64,000 bases of DNA from Osmia lignaria lignaria (Eukaryota > Arthropoda > Insecta > Hymenoptera > Megachilidae). The stretch is from the NCBI RefSeq assembly GCF_051020975.1, contig NC_135039.1:12684692-12748691 (forward strand), in the 5' to 3' direction. Below, one piece after another: positions 38,187 through 48,200 of this stretch (position 1 is its first letter; every line of letters starts with the position of its first letter). The notes beneath the pieces are model-generated. The model saw only the letters and a list, made by a program, of their open reading frames with translations. It ran no database searches and had not been told where the DNA came from. The position numbers were made by a program, and so were the translations under genes.

Positions 38187-41100
38187 TATACTACTCTAAA
38201 CACATTGTATTCTTCTTTCTTTCTAAAAATATTCTGACTCCTCTTTTCTATTCTAGTCTAGTGCTTTTTTTTATTTTCTTTTATCCGCGATCGCGCTCGC
38301 GTCTGGCTCTTCCAACGGCGGTGCGACTCGCTCAGCACAGCGGCGACTGACTGCGCGGTAAGTGGAGCTTGGGAGTCTGGTGGTGGTTTTTCGTAGTGTA
38401 GCGGTACTGTAGAGTGGTGCCACCTGGAGCAGGCAAAGCGCTGTCGACTCCAGGCGGACTGTTTCGATATATCGAAACCCTTTCGCGCCGTATCCGATTC
38501 CGGTGCGGCTTTGCTCGCGTTTGCTCTGTTTTGATTCTATGTTTAGCTGTTATCCGTGAGAACGCTGGTCGTTTAAACCGATAACAGCTGTTTGTCCCAC
38601 TAACCGACTTGCCGAAATCCACTTTTTGTTGTAGTTTTTGTGCTCCCGTATAGGCTAAATATAGACATTTAGACCGTTACGGGTAGACTTTATTCCATTA
38701 TTCTAGCTATTTAGCTAGAAATTTTTCTATTTGCAGTAGAGTAATTAGCTTTTCTCCGATCAATTATCGAGGTACACGGGTCCCTTTACAACTTGTGTAA
38801 CTCGATATCCACAGTTTAGTCCCCTGTGTGCGGTAATTTGCAGATTTAATTTGCAAATTATCGCGGAGAGCGACTCGCACGGTCGTCTTCTCGTTTCGTT
38901 CGTTTTGTTTTTTTACTTTCTGATCTCTCTAATCTAGTCACTAGATTAAGGTTTTTATTTTTTATTTTTATTTTAGTTTATCTATTTTGATTTTACTTTT
39001 ATTTTATTTATTTTCTTTTGGTCATTTTTTATTCTCGCGACGTATATACCTATTATTTAGGTATATATCCCCGCTTTACTCTATTCTATTTTATTCTTGA
39101 CATTATTTTCTTTATTTTGCATATTTTATTTATTTATCTTAGTGCTAGGCTTAAATATTGACTGGGGAGTCCCTACATTCTACGCTCTCTATTATACTGA
39201 CTATTTTATTTTATTTATTTTACCAATTTATTTATTTATTTATTTTACTATATATTTTAAAATGACTTCGACGACGAACCCCCAGCCGAGTTGCACCGCC
39301 AGGGGTAACGAAGTTATTATCACCTTCCCCCCTCCCGAAACCTTCCCGTGCCCCTTCTGTAATGAAGGGGCACCCCCATCCAGAATGAAGGTGGCCGTGT
39401 ACCAGCGGCACGAGGACTTAGGCAAACACCTGCGCCTCCACCACCATGGCGCCAGCAGAAGGTGGGTCTGCGGGGTCTGCTTCTTCACCGACGACAGCGC
39501 TTATGCGCTGAAGAAGGTGAGGAAGCACCACGCAGACTCCCATGCAAATAATGCGGTGCCTCGTGCCGCTGGGGCACGGACATCTGCCCCCGCGGGAAGG
39601 GTTAGTGGCGGTGCACCCTCGGTTGGGGGGGATTCAGCCGAGGAGCGACCCTCTATTGACGTGGCTTTGCCCGAGACGACGCAGAGGCCCTCTCCGTCAC
39701 CACTGGAAGCGGCGGCACCCACCACGCGTGGAGGCGCGCTAGCGCGCGCCAAGAAAACTACTACCTCAACCAACTCCCGGACCACGGTGGCTGCCAAACC
39801 AAGCAACGCGCCGAAGAGAAAACCGGTCATCACTTCTACGGTGACGGGGAGGAATTTATTGACGGGCTGGGCCATTAAAAAGACGGCAGCGACATCGACC
39901 ACGAGGAAGAGCGGGACGCCGTCCAGCCCCGCTGATGGACGACCTCCATCCACGGGGAGTCCCGCCACCCCGCCGACCGTGGATCTCACCACACCTCCAG
40001 CGGGAACCGGCGCCGCCAAAAGGACCAGCGGCGGGTCAGTGTCAATGAGGAGGCCGAGCGGGGGTGCATCCACCACCCTGACCCCCCCCATAAAGGAAAA
40101 GGAGAAGAGCCCGGGGACGAAGAGAAGGAGCACCCGGGCTACGACGGAGCCTCCTCAACCTGGCCCGCCCCAACGGACAGCAGCCAGGAAGGTGACCCCC
40201 GCCGTCACCTACGCTGAAGTGACCAGGGGCACGTCGACCGTCACCACAACCATGACGACGAGGAGGATGGCACGGGCGACCTCCCTCCCGCCTGTGCCGA
40301 GGAATGACAAGGATGGGGGCGCATCTACCACCCAAGCGCCCCCCACCATGCCAGTGACGGCGACGTGCACCTTCGCGACGGCGGGGACACTGACCTTAAC
40401 GACGACCTCGGTCTATAGCAAGCCGGTGGCCGTCGTCACCGTCGCTACAAGAAGGAGCGGAGGGGGAATCTCGCCGAGGGGGCTGAAGGAAAAGATTCAG
40501 GAGGATACGGTGCTCCTGGAGTCCGCGCCGACGACCAGGGCGCGGGCTACTAGGGCAACCACCGAGCCCCCTCGGACCCCCCCCAGGGCGAAACAAACGA
40601 AGAAAAGGAGGAGCCCACCAGCGGATATGAGCCCTGCGACGGTGAGCGACACGGCCACCCCGACAACACCGGAGGAGCGCCCTGCAACAAGGAGGAGTAC
40701 CCGGGCGAAAACCCTCTCGCCTGGGTCAACACAAGAGAAGAGGAGGAGGGACGGGACTACTACCTTACCGTCCCCCGCAGGGCGCCCCGGGAGAAGAAGG
40801 ATTCTCCCAGCTATAGCCGAGGCGTCGCCAGTGGTCACCGCGGCGCCGATAAAGGAAAAGGGGAAGAAGAAGGAAAAGGAACAGGAAGATGAAGAGAAGG
40901 GAGAATGGCGGGACTTCACGCCGCGGATCAGGAGGAGAAGGGTTGGACGGCGTGAAGAGGAGGGAGAGACGACAAACCCGTCACCGAGGACGCAGGCGCG
41001 GCAGCCACCCCGATTACATGACGAAGGGGCTGAAGAGGAAGTGGTCCGGGTACCGCGTGTGGTTGAGGTCTCCGTGGCGCCGGAGCAAGGGCCTCCAAGT

Positions 41101-44100
41101 GATAAGGTGACCATTGACAGGGGGACTAGCCCTGTCAATTTTAATATTAATAATACCAATAATAACAATAATAATAATTCTAGTCATAATTGCTGTGAGT
41201 GTGTATGTCCTAGGTTAAGTAATGTCGCCAGCAGCGTGACTAATTGCCCCGGGTCAAACCGGGGCTCTGTTTTCAGCAATAATGGGCAGAGCAGGAGGGG
41301 CCGAGGGGACACCGTCAACAGTACGAGAGCAGGAACCCGCGAAGCTAGAGCTAGAGGAGTACCCCCCAGAGGTCGGGCCCAACAGACGCCCGCGACGCAC
41401 CGGCGAGGGAGAGTGACCCCCCCGCCTTCACCTGAGCGCTGGGGATCCCGGAGAGGGCGCGACCCGCATCGGGACACACGGCTCCCTGATGCCGTCCCAC
41501 ACGCCGGCCGAACCGACGAGCCAACCCGCGGTGCCGATCGACCCGAAGTGCTCCGTAGGAGCACGAGGGCAGCGATAGGCATCGAAAGGGTGAGTCTCGT
41601 TGAGGAAGCCGAAACGGTAACGACGCTTCAGGCGCTGGAGGACTTCGCTGCGAAAGTGGCGGAGTTCTTCGTTAAGCATCGGGCTGTGGATACCGAGCGG
41701 GCCGCAAATTCAGCCACCAGTGGGAGGGGTGGCCGGCCACAAGCGGCTGCGGGGAGAGAGGGTGGGTCTCGCCGTCCGAGGGACAGCTCGACGACGACCG
41801 GTACTCCTACCAACCGCGAGGAATATGTTCGAGAGGCGACGCGCATTCAGCGCTTGTTCCGTGCGAACCGGAAGCGTGCGGTGCGGGAGGTCCTGAAAGG
41901 GTCCTCCCCACACTGTGAAGTGTCGAAGGACGTAGTCCAGCGACACTTCACAGAAATGTACGCTCCTCGGGATCGTGCGGGGCCCCTCCCGACTATCCAT
42001 TACGAGACAGCACAGGAATGTGACGCTCTGGTGTCGGCATGTACGGCCGCCGAGGTGAGTCGCCGCCTGGACCGGATGAAGAAATCTTCTCCGGGTCCCG
42101 ACGGCGTAACCTACGGTGATTTGCGCGATGTCGACCCAGGCGCCACGCTCTTAACGGCGTTGTTTAACGCCTGTCTCAAGATGGAGCATATTCCGCGCGT
42201 CTCGAAGGAGTCCAACACCGTTCTTATTCATAAGAAGGGTGACCGGGATGACTTGTCGAACTGGAGACCTCTCGCGATGGGCGATACCCTGCCCAAACTC
42301 TTCGCCGCTGTTATGGCCGACCGCCTCACTCACTGGGCCGTACTTAACCGACGGCTCTCACGAGGCCAAAAGGGCTTCCTGCCGTACGAGGGGTGCCTTG
42401 AGCATAACTTCGTGCTGCAGGAATGCATCGCCGACGCTCGGAGGAAGAAAGGGGAACTGGTGGTGGCGTGGCTGGATCTTTCCAATGCTTTTGGATCGAT
42501 CCCGCACGCCACTATCCTGGAGTCGCTCTCCAACGCCGGGGCACCGCGGGCGATCACAAATATCGTCGCCAGTCTGTACACAGACTGTGCGACGAGGGTC
42601 CGCACCTCTGAGGGATACACGGAAAGAATCCCCATTCAATCAGGGGTAAAACAGGGATGCCCCCTCAGCCCCATCCTGTTCAATCTCGCAATTGAGCCCC
42701 TACTCCGCGTAGCCGAGGAATCGACCGGTGGCTACGAGATCGCGGGTGAAACGGTCGATGAGCTTGCCTACGCGGATGATCTCACGCTGCTGGCGACATA
42801 CGAGGAGGAGATGAGGGATATGCTGCACAACGTTGAAGTTACTGCCAACAACTTGGGTCTCGCCTTCAACGCGAAGAAATGTGCAACTCTGCATTTACGA
42901 GGCCGGGACGACGTACTGAACACCGTGTACTGTATCCAGGAGGAACCCGTTCCGGCTCTGGGAAAAGGTGAGCCCTACCAGCATCTAGGGGTCCCAACCG
43001 GGGTTCAGCTCGATCAGACGCCCTACACCACGATCCGTGGCGTGTTAGAGGACCTGGGCGCGGTGGACCAGTCACTGCTCGCCCCCTGGCAGAAGATCGA
43101 GACGGTGGCGACATTCATTGTCCCTCGTCTCGATTTCTTGCTGAGGGGAGCCAACATGCGGCGAATGGCCCTGTCGGAGCTCGACAAGGCTATCAAGCGG
43201 ACGGTCAAGCTATGGCTTAACCTGCCCCAGCGGGCTAGCCCGGAGGTGGTCCACATTCCCCCGTCACTGGGAGGGTGTGGACTCCCTCCGATAGCCGACC
43301 TCGCGGAGGTTACGGCCGTGGCTCACGCATTCAGGATGCTGAATGCGGGTGACACGGTCGTGGCTAACATCGCGAGGTACTCGCTGGAAGCTGCCGCGAG
43401 CGAGAAGCTTTGCCGGGCTCCGACTGGTCGGGATCTTGCCCAGTACCTGTCGGGCTCTTTGGCCGGGGACTGGTCAAGACCAACGACGGGTCGTTCGTCG
43501 TTTTGGTCGAGGGTGCGATCCGCTGCGCTGAGGTCTGGAGCGCGTCTCGGTTTTCGCTGGGAGTGGTGCGATGATCGAGCTGAACTCGCGGTTGTGATGG
43601 AGTCCCGAAATGGACGTCGGGTGGTCGTGCCGCCTCAAGCCAAGGCACACGTCATCACCAGGATGAGGGCCGCGGTGGCGGAGCGCTACCTGTCCTCGCT
43701 TCTTCGGAAGTCGGACCAGGGAAAGGTTTTCCAGGCAACCACCCAACATGCGGCGAGCAATCGCTTCATGAGGGGTGGTGCGTTTATCCGCTTCGCTGAT
43801 TGGAGGTTTATTCATCGCGCCCGCCTCGACGTGCTCCCGTTAAACGGAGCCCGTCGATGGGGGAGCGATGATAAGCGCTGCAGGCGATGCGGATACACGC
43901 TGGAAAGCCTTCCTCATGTGCTCTGCCACTGCGGTCCTCATTCTGCCGCCAGGCAGAGACGGCACGACAACCTCGTCCTGAGGCTGAGTAGGGCGATCCG
44001 GCTCCCCGGTGAGATCCGGGTCAATAGGCGTGTTCCCGGGGCGTCAGGAGTGTCTTCGGCGCTTCGCCCGGACATTGTAGTCACGCACGAAGCGTCGAAG

Positions 44101-45122
44101 ACCATAGTTCTGGTCGATGTAGCCGTGCCCTTTGAAAATACGATGCAGGCCATCGTAGACGCGCGTATGGAGAAAATTAACAAATACCAAGACCTAGCAG
44201 ATTCTCTAAAGGGGCGCGGCTACAAAGTTTATTTAGATGCATTTATCGTTGGCGCCCTGGGCGCCTGGGATCCGGGGAACGAGTTCCTCCTGGAACTACT
44301 CAGAATTTCACCGCGATACGCGTCTTTAATGCGCAAACTTATGATTGCAGAAACAATCGCGTGGTCCCGAGACATATACGTCGAACATGTCTCGGGCATT
44401 AGACAGTACACGGTGTCCAGTACTGAGAACCATAATGACAATAACAGGGTCAACGTCGACGAACTGGAAGGCGAGGCCCGCGTACCCTCATCTCCTCCTC
44501 AGGCATGAACACCGAGAGTAAAGTACACGTAATATGCCTTGTTTCTCTTTTTCTCCTCTTTTCGTTCTCCTTTCTTTTTTTTCCTTCTCTTTTTTTTTTC
44601 CTTTCCTCATTATTTCATTCTTCTTCTTCTGTTTTACCAACCCACCTAGCCCAGGCTCTACTCGGTGTTCTATATGCTACTTCTCCTTACTCTATTTGCG
44701 CTATTTCTGTTTTTACTGTCTTCTTTTACTTATGCTCATGGCTGGATCTAATAATTTTCTAGTCATATCTATATCTATTTAATAACTATACTCGTAATCT
44801 ACGCTTATATCCATTCCATATTTATGCTATACGTGTGCATCAATACCTATATTTACATTCATCACTATTTATATTTATTCTCATGCACTTGCACACAACT
44901 AATAACTACATTAAAAGAAGACATAAGCGGGCCAATAGCTCCTTCTTTTTAATATTTAAATGGCGAACCTCGCTCGATACGATAAACGCGACGCATGCAA
45001 CGGGAAAATGTTCCCGCTGCACTAGATTATTTTTTTTTTGCCTATTGTTTCTGAAGAGCTACGCCCTAGACTGCTGTATATGTACCCCCCCAGAGGTTCG
45101 CCTCTGGGGAAACATTAATTGT
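38187..45122 (+). mobile_element. U2-targeting non-LTR retrotransposon (Utopia-like), copy 1
   Basis: About 6.9 kb between two copies of the U2 3' segment. It has a 1.07-kb T-rich 5' UTR with a conserved hairpin (CCTGGAG 38423-38429 with CTCCAGG 38448-38454) and the palindrome TTTCGATATATCGAAA. One long ORF follows, then a 614-bp 3' UTR ending in a 9-bp hairpin with a TTCG loop (45088-45109). The ORF has a reverse transcriptase and a C-terminal restriction-like endonuclease, placing it in the R2/NeSL assemblage. Utopia is the lineage of that type reported to insert in U2 genes, including wasp families. The name is inferred from structure and target, not from a phylogeny. Confidence 0.88.
39262..44508 (+). 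CDS. Utopia-like ORF: zinc fingers, reverse transcriptase, restriction-like endonuclease (copy 1)
   Basis: 1748 residues, no stop codon or frameshift. Two zinc fingers open the protein (CPFC..H..H at about residue 30, then WVCGVC..HHADSH), giving likely DNA binding. A roughly 850-residue Thr/Pro/Arg/Lys-rich linker follows, with an Asn run near 630-640. The RT core shows SSPGPDGVTY, NWRPLA, LDLSNAFGSIPH (Asp about 1072), SGVKQGCPLSP and YADD (1170-1173). The C-terminal CCHC finger is at C1540, C1543, H1552, C1557. The endonuclease has RPD (D1604) and VDV (D1619) spaced as in R2-type enzymes. I chose Met at 39262 because the shorter form is conserved in copies 2 and 3. An upstream in-frame Met at 39097 would add a hydrophobic 55-residue leader. 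Codon use is GC-rich, unlike the host. Confidence 0.92.
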   Translation: MTSTTNPQPSCTARGNEVIITFPPPETFPCPFCNEGAPPSRMKVAVYQRHEDLGKHLRLHHHGASRRWVCGVCFFTDDSAYALKKVRKHHADSHANNAVPRAAGARTSAPAGRVSGGAPSVGGDSAEERPSIDVALPETTQRPSPSPLEAAAPTTRGGALARAKKTTTSTNSRTTVAAKPSNAPKRKPVITSTVTGRNLLTGWAIKKTAATSTTRKSGTPSSPADGRPPSTGSPATPPTVDLTTPPAGTGAAKRTSGGSVSMRRPSGGASTTLTPPIKEKEKSPGTKRRSTRATTEPPQPGPPQRTAARKVTPAVTYAEVTRGTSTVTTTMTTRRMARATSLPPVPRNDKDGGASTTQAPPTMPVTATCTFATAGTLTLTTTSVYSKPVAVVTVATRRSGGGISPRGLKEKIQEDTVLLESAPTTRARATRATTEPPRTPPRAKQTKKRRSPPADMSPATVSDTATPTTPEERPATRRSTRAKTLSPGSTQEKRRRDGTTTLPSPAGRPGRRRILPAIAEASPVVTAAPIKEKGKKKEKEQEDEEKGEWRDFTPRIRRRRVGRREEEGETTNPSPRTQARQPPRLHDEGAEEEVVRVPRVVEVSVAPEQGPPSDKVTIDRGTSPVNFNINNTNNNNNNNSSHNCCECVCPRLSNVASSVTNCPGSNRGSVFSNNGQSRRGRGDTVNSTRAGTREARARGVPPRGRAQQTPATHRRGRVTPPPSPERWGSRRGRDPHRDTRLPDAVPHAGRTDEPTRGADRPEVLRRSTRAAIGIERVSLVEEAETVTTLQALEDFAAKVAEFFVKHRAVDTERAANSATSGRGGRPQAAAGREGGSRRPRDSSTTTGTPTNREEYVREATRIQRLFRANRKRAVREVLKGSSPHCEVSKDVVQRHFTEMYAPRDRAGPLPTIHYETAQECDALVSACTAAEVSRRLDRMKKSSPGPDGVTYGDLRDVDPGATLLTALFNACLKMEHIPRVSKESNTVLIHKKGDRDDLSNWRPLAMGDTLPKLFAAVMADRLTHWAVLNRRLSRGQKGFLPYEGCLEHNFVLQECIADARRKKGELVVAWLDLSNAFGSIPHATILESLSNAGAPRAITNIVASLYTDCATRVRTSEGYTERIPIQSGVKQGCPLSPILFNLAIEPLLRVAEESTGGYEIAGETVDELAYADDLTLLATYEEEMRDMLHNVEVTANNLGLAFNAKKCATLHLRGRDDVLNTVYCIQEEPVPALGKGEPYQHLGVPTGVQLDQTPYTTIRGVLEDLGAVDQSLLAPWQKIETVATFIVPRLDFLLRGANMRRMALSELDKAIKRTVKLWLNLPQRASPEVVHIPPSLGGCGLPPIADLAEVTAVAHAFRMLNAGDTVVANIARYSLEAAASEKLCRAPTGRDLAQYLSGSLAGDWSRPTTGRSSFWSRVRSAALRSGARLGFRWEWCDDRAELAVVMESRNGRRVVVPPQAKAHVITRMRAAVAERYLSSLLRKSDQGKVFQATTQHAASNRFMRGGAFIRFADWRFIHRARLDVLPLNGARRWGSDDKRCRRCGYTLESLPHVLCHCGPHSAARQRRHDNLVLRLSRAIRLPGEIRVNRRVPGASGVSSALRPDIVVTHEASKTIVLVDVAVPFENTMQAIVDARMEKINKYQDLADSLKGRGYKVYLDAFIVGALGAWDPGNEFLLELLRISPRYASLMRKLMIAETIAWSRDIYVEHVSGIRQYTVSSTENHNDNNRVNVDELEGEARVPSSPPQA

Positions 45123-45272
45123 TATCTGTTCTTATCAGCTTAATATCTGATACACTCCCCATCGGGGAGTCAGAATATTAACCTTATTTTTGGAATTGGT
45201 CGGACTCCGGGGCTTGCTCCGACTCCGACACGGGTCGTACCTGCCTTGCAGTGCCGCAGGACGCGGCCCACA
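45123..45272 (+). repeat. 150-bp copy of the U2 snRNA 3' segment between elements 1 and 2
   Basis: Identical by eye to 38037-38186, starting TATCTGTTCTTATCAG and ending CGGCCCACA. It lacks U2 nucleotides 1-37 and any PSE, so it cannot make U2 by itself. It follows the 3' end of element 1 directly and precedes element 2. Best read as a target-site duplication; a U2-like 5' end carried by the element is the alternative. Confidence 0.88.
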
Positions 45273-48200
45273 TATACTACTCTAAACACATTGTATTCTT
45301 CTTTCTTTCTAATATTCTGACTCCTCTTTTCTATTCTAGTCTAGTGCTTTTTTTTATTTTCTTTTATCCGCGATCGCGCTCGCGTCTGGCTCTTCCAACG
45401 GCGGTGCGACTCGCTCAGCACAGCGGCGACTGACTGCGCGGTAAGTGGAGCTTGGGAGTCTGGTGGTGGTTTTTCGTAGTGTAGCGTTACTGTAGAGTGG
45501 TGCCACCTGGAGCAGGCAAAGCGCTGTCGACTCCAGGCGGACTGTTTCGATATATCGAAACCCTTTCGCGCCGTATCCGATTCCGGTGCGGCTTTGCTCG
45601 CGTTTGCTCTGTTTTGATTCTATGTTTAGCTGTTATCCGTGAGAACGCTGGTCGTTTAAACCGATAACAGCTGTTTGTCCCACTAACCGACTTGCCGAAA
45701 TCCACTTTTTGTTGTAGTTTTTGTGCTCCCGTATAGGCTAAATATAGACATTTAGACCGTTACGGGTAGACTTTATTCCATTATTCTAGCTATTTAGCTA
45801 GAAATTTTTCTATTTGCAGTAGAGTAATTAGCTTTTCTCCGATCAATTATCGAGGTACACGGGTCCCTTTACAACTTGTGTAACTCGATATCCACAGTTT
45901 AGTCCCCTGTGTGCGGTAATTTGCAGATTTAATTTGCAAATTATCGCGGAGAGCGACTCGCACGGTCGTCTTCTCGTTTCGTTCGTTTTGTTTTTTTACT
46001 TTCTGATCTCTCTAATCTAGTCACTAGATTAAGGTTTTTATTTTTTATTTTTATTTTAGTTTATCTATTTTGATTTTACTTTTATTTTATTTATTTTCTT
46101 TTGGTCATTTTTTATTCTCGCGACGTATATACCTATTATTTAGGTATATATCCCCGCTTTACTCTATTCTATTTTATTCTTGACATTATTTTCTTTATTT
46201 TGCATATTTTATTTATTTATCTTAGTGCTAGGCTTAAATATTGACTGGGGAGTCCCTACATTCTACGCTCTCTATTATACTGACTATTTTATTTTATTTA
46301 TTTTACCAATTTATTTATTTATTTATTTTACTATATATTTTAAAATGACTTCGACGACGAACCCCCAGCCGAGTTGCACCGCCAGGGGTAACGAAGTTAT
46401 TATCACCTTCCCCCCTCCCGAAACCTTCCCGTGCCCCTTCTGTAATGAAGGGGCACCCCCATCCAGAATGAAGGTGGCCGTGTACCAGCGGCACGAGGAC
46501 TTAGGCAAACACCTGCGCCTCCACCACCATGGCGCCAGCAGAAGGTGGGTCTGCGGGGTCTGCTTCTTCACCGACGACAGCGCTTATGCGCTGAAGAAGG
46601 TGAGGAAGCACCACGCAGACTCCCATGCAAATAATGCGGTGCCTCGTGCCGCTGGGGCACGGACATCTGCCCCCGCGGGAAGGGTTAGTGGCGGTGCACC
46701 CTTGGTTGGGGGGGATTCAGCCGAGGAGCGACCCTCTATTGACGTGGCTTTGCCCGAGACGACGCAGAGGCCCTCTCCGTCACCACTGGAAGCGGCGGCA
46801 CCCACCACGCGTGGAGGCGCGCTAGCGCGCGCCAAGAAAACTACTACCTCAACCAACTCCCGGACCACGGTGGCTGCCAAACCAAGCAACGCGCCGAAGA
46901 GAAAACCGGTCATCACTTCTACGGTGACGGGGAGGAATTTATTGACGGGCTGGGCCATTAAAAAGACGGCAGCGACATCGACCACGAGGAAGAGCGGGAC
47001 GCCGTCCAGCCCCGCTGATGGACGACCTCCATCCACGGGGAGTCCCGCCACCCCGCCGACCGTGGATCTCACCACACCTCCAGCGGGAACCGGCGCCGCC
47101 AAAAGGACCAGCGGCGGGTCAGTGTCAATGAGGAGGCCGAGCGGGGGTGCATCCACCACCCTGACCCCCCCCATAAAGGAAAAGGAGAAGAGCCCGGGGA
47201 CGAAGAGAAGGAGCACCCGGGCTACGACGGAGCCTCCTCAACCTGGCCCGCCCCAACGGACAGCAGCCAGGAAGGTGACCCCCGCCGTCACCTACGCTGA
47301 AGTGACCAGGGGCACGTCGACCGTCACCACAACCATGACGACGAGGAGGATGGCACGGGCGACCTCCCTCCCGCCTGTGCCGAGGAATGACAAGGATGGG
47401 GGCGCATCTACCACCCAAGCGCCCCCCACCATGCCAGTGACGGCGACGTGCACCTTCGCGACGGCGGGGACACTGACCTTAACGACGACCTCGGTCTATA
47501 GCAAGCCGGTGGCCGTCGTCACCGTCGCTACAAGAAGGAGCGGAGGGGGAATCTCGCCGAGGGGGCTGAAGAAAAAGATTCAGGAGGATACGGTGCTCCT
47601 GGAGTCCGCGCCGACGACCAGGGCGCGGGCTACTAGGGCAACCACCGAGCCCCCTCGGACCCCCCCCAGGGCGAAACAAACGAAGAAAAGGAGGAGCCCA
47701 CCAGCGGATATGAGCCCTGCGACGGTGAGCGACACGGCCACCCCGACAACACCGGAGGAGCGCCCTGCAACAAGGAGGAGTACCCGGGCGAAAACCCTCT
47801 CGCCTGGGTCAACACAAGAGAAGAGGAGGAGGGACGGGACTACTACCTTACCGTCCCCCGCAGGGCGCCCCGGGAGAAGAAGGATTCTCCCAGCTATAGC
47901 CGAGGCGTCGCCAGTGGTCACCGCGGCGCCGATAAAGGAAAAGGGGAAGAAGAAGGAAAAGGAACAGGAAGATGAAGAGAAGGGAGAATGGCGGGACTTC
48001 ACGCCGCGGATCAGGAGGAGAAGGGTTGGACGGCGTGAAGAGGAGGGAGAGACGACAAACCCGTCACCGAGGACGCAGGCGCGGCAGCCACCCCGATTAC
48101 ATGACGAAGGGGCTGAAGAGGAAGTGGTCCGGGTACCGCGTGTGGTTGAGGTCTCCGTGGCGCCGGAGCAAGGGCCTCCAAGTGATAAGGTGACCATTGA

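Noticed and set aside
39097..39261. In-frame hydrophobic N-terminal extension of the retrotransposon ORF
   Set aside because: The truncated element 3 conserves only the later Met (MSSTTNPQ) and the extension is T-rich UTR-like sequence. It cannot be fully excluded.
39501..41168. Long minus-strand open frames (210 and 223 codons), repeated at 46584-48251
   Set aside because: They are antisense to the GC-rich linker of the retrotransposon ORF, have no motifs, and repeat only because the elements repeat.
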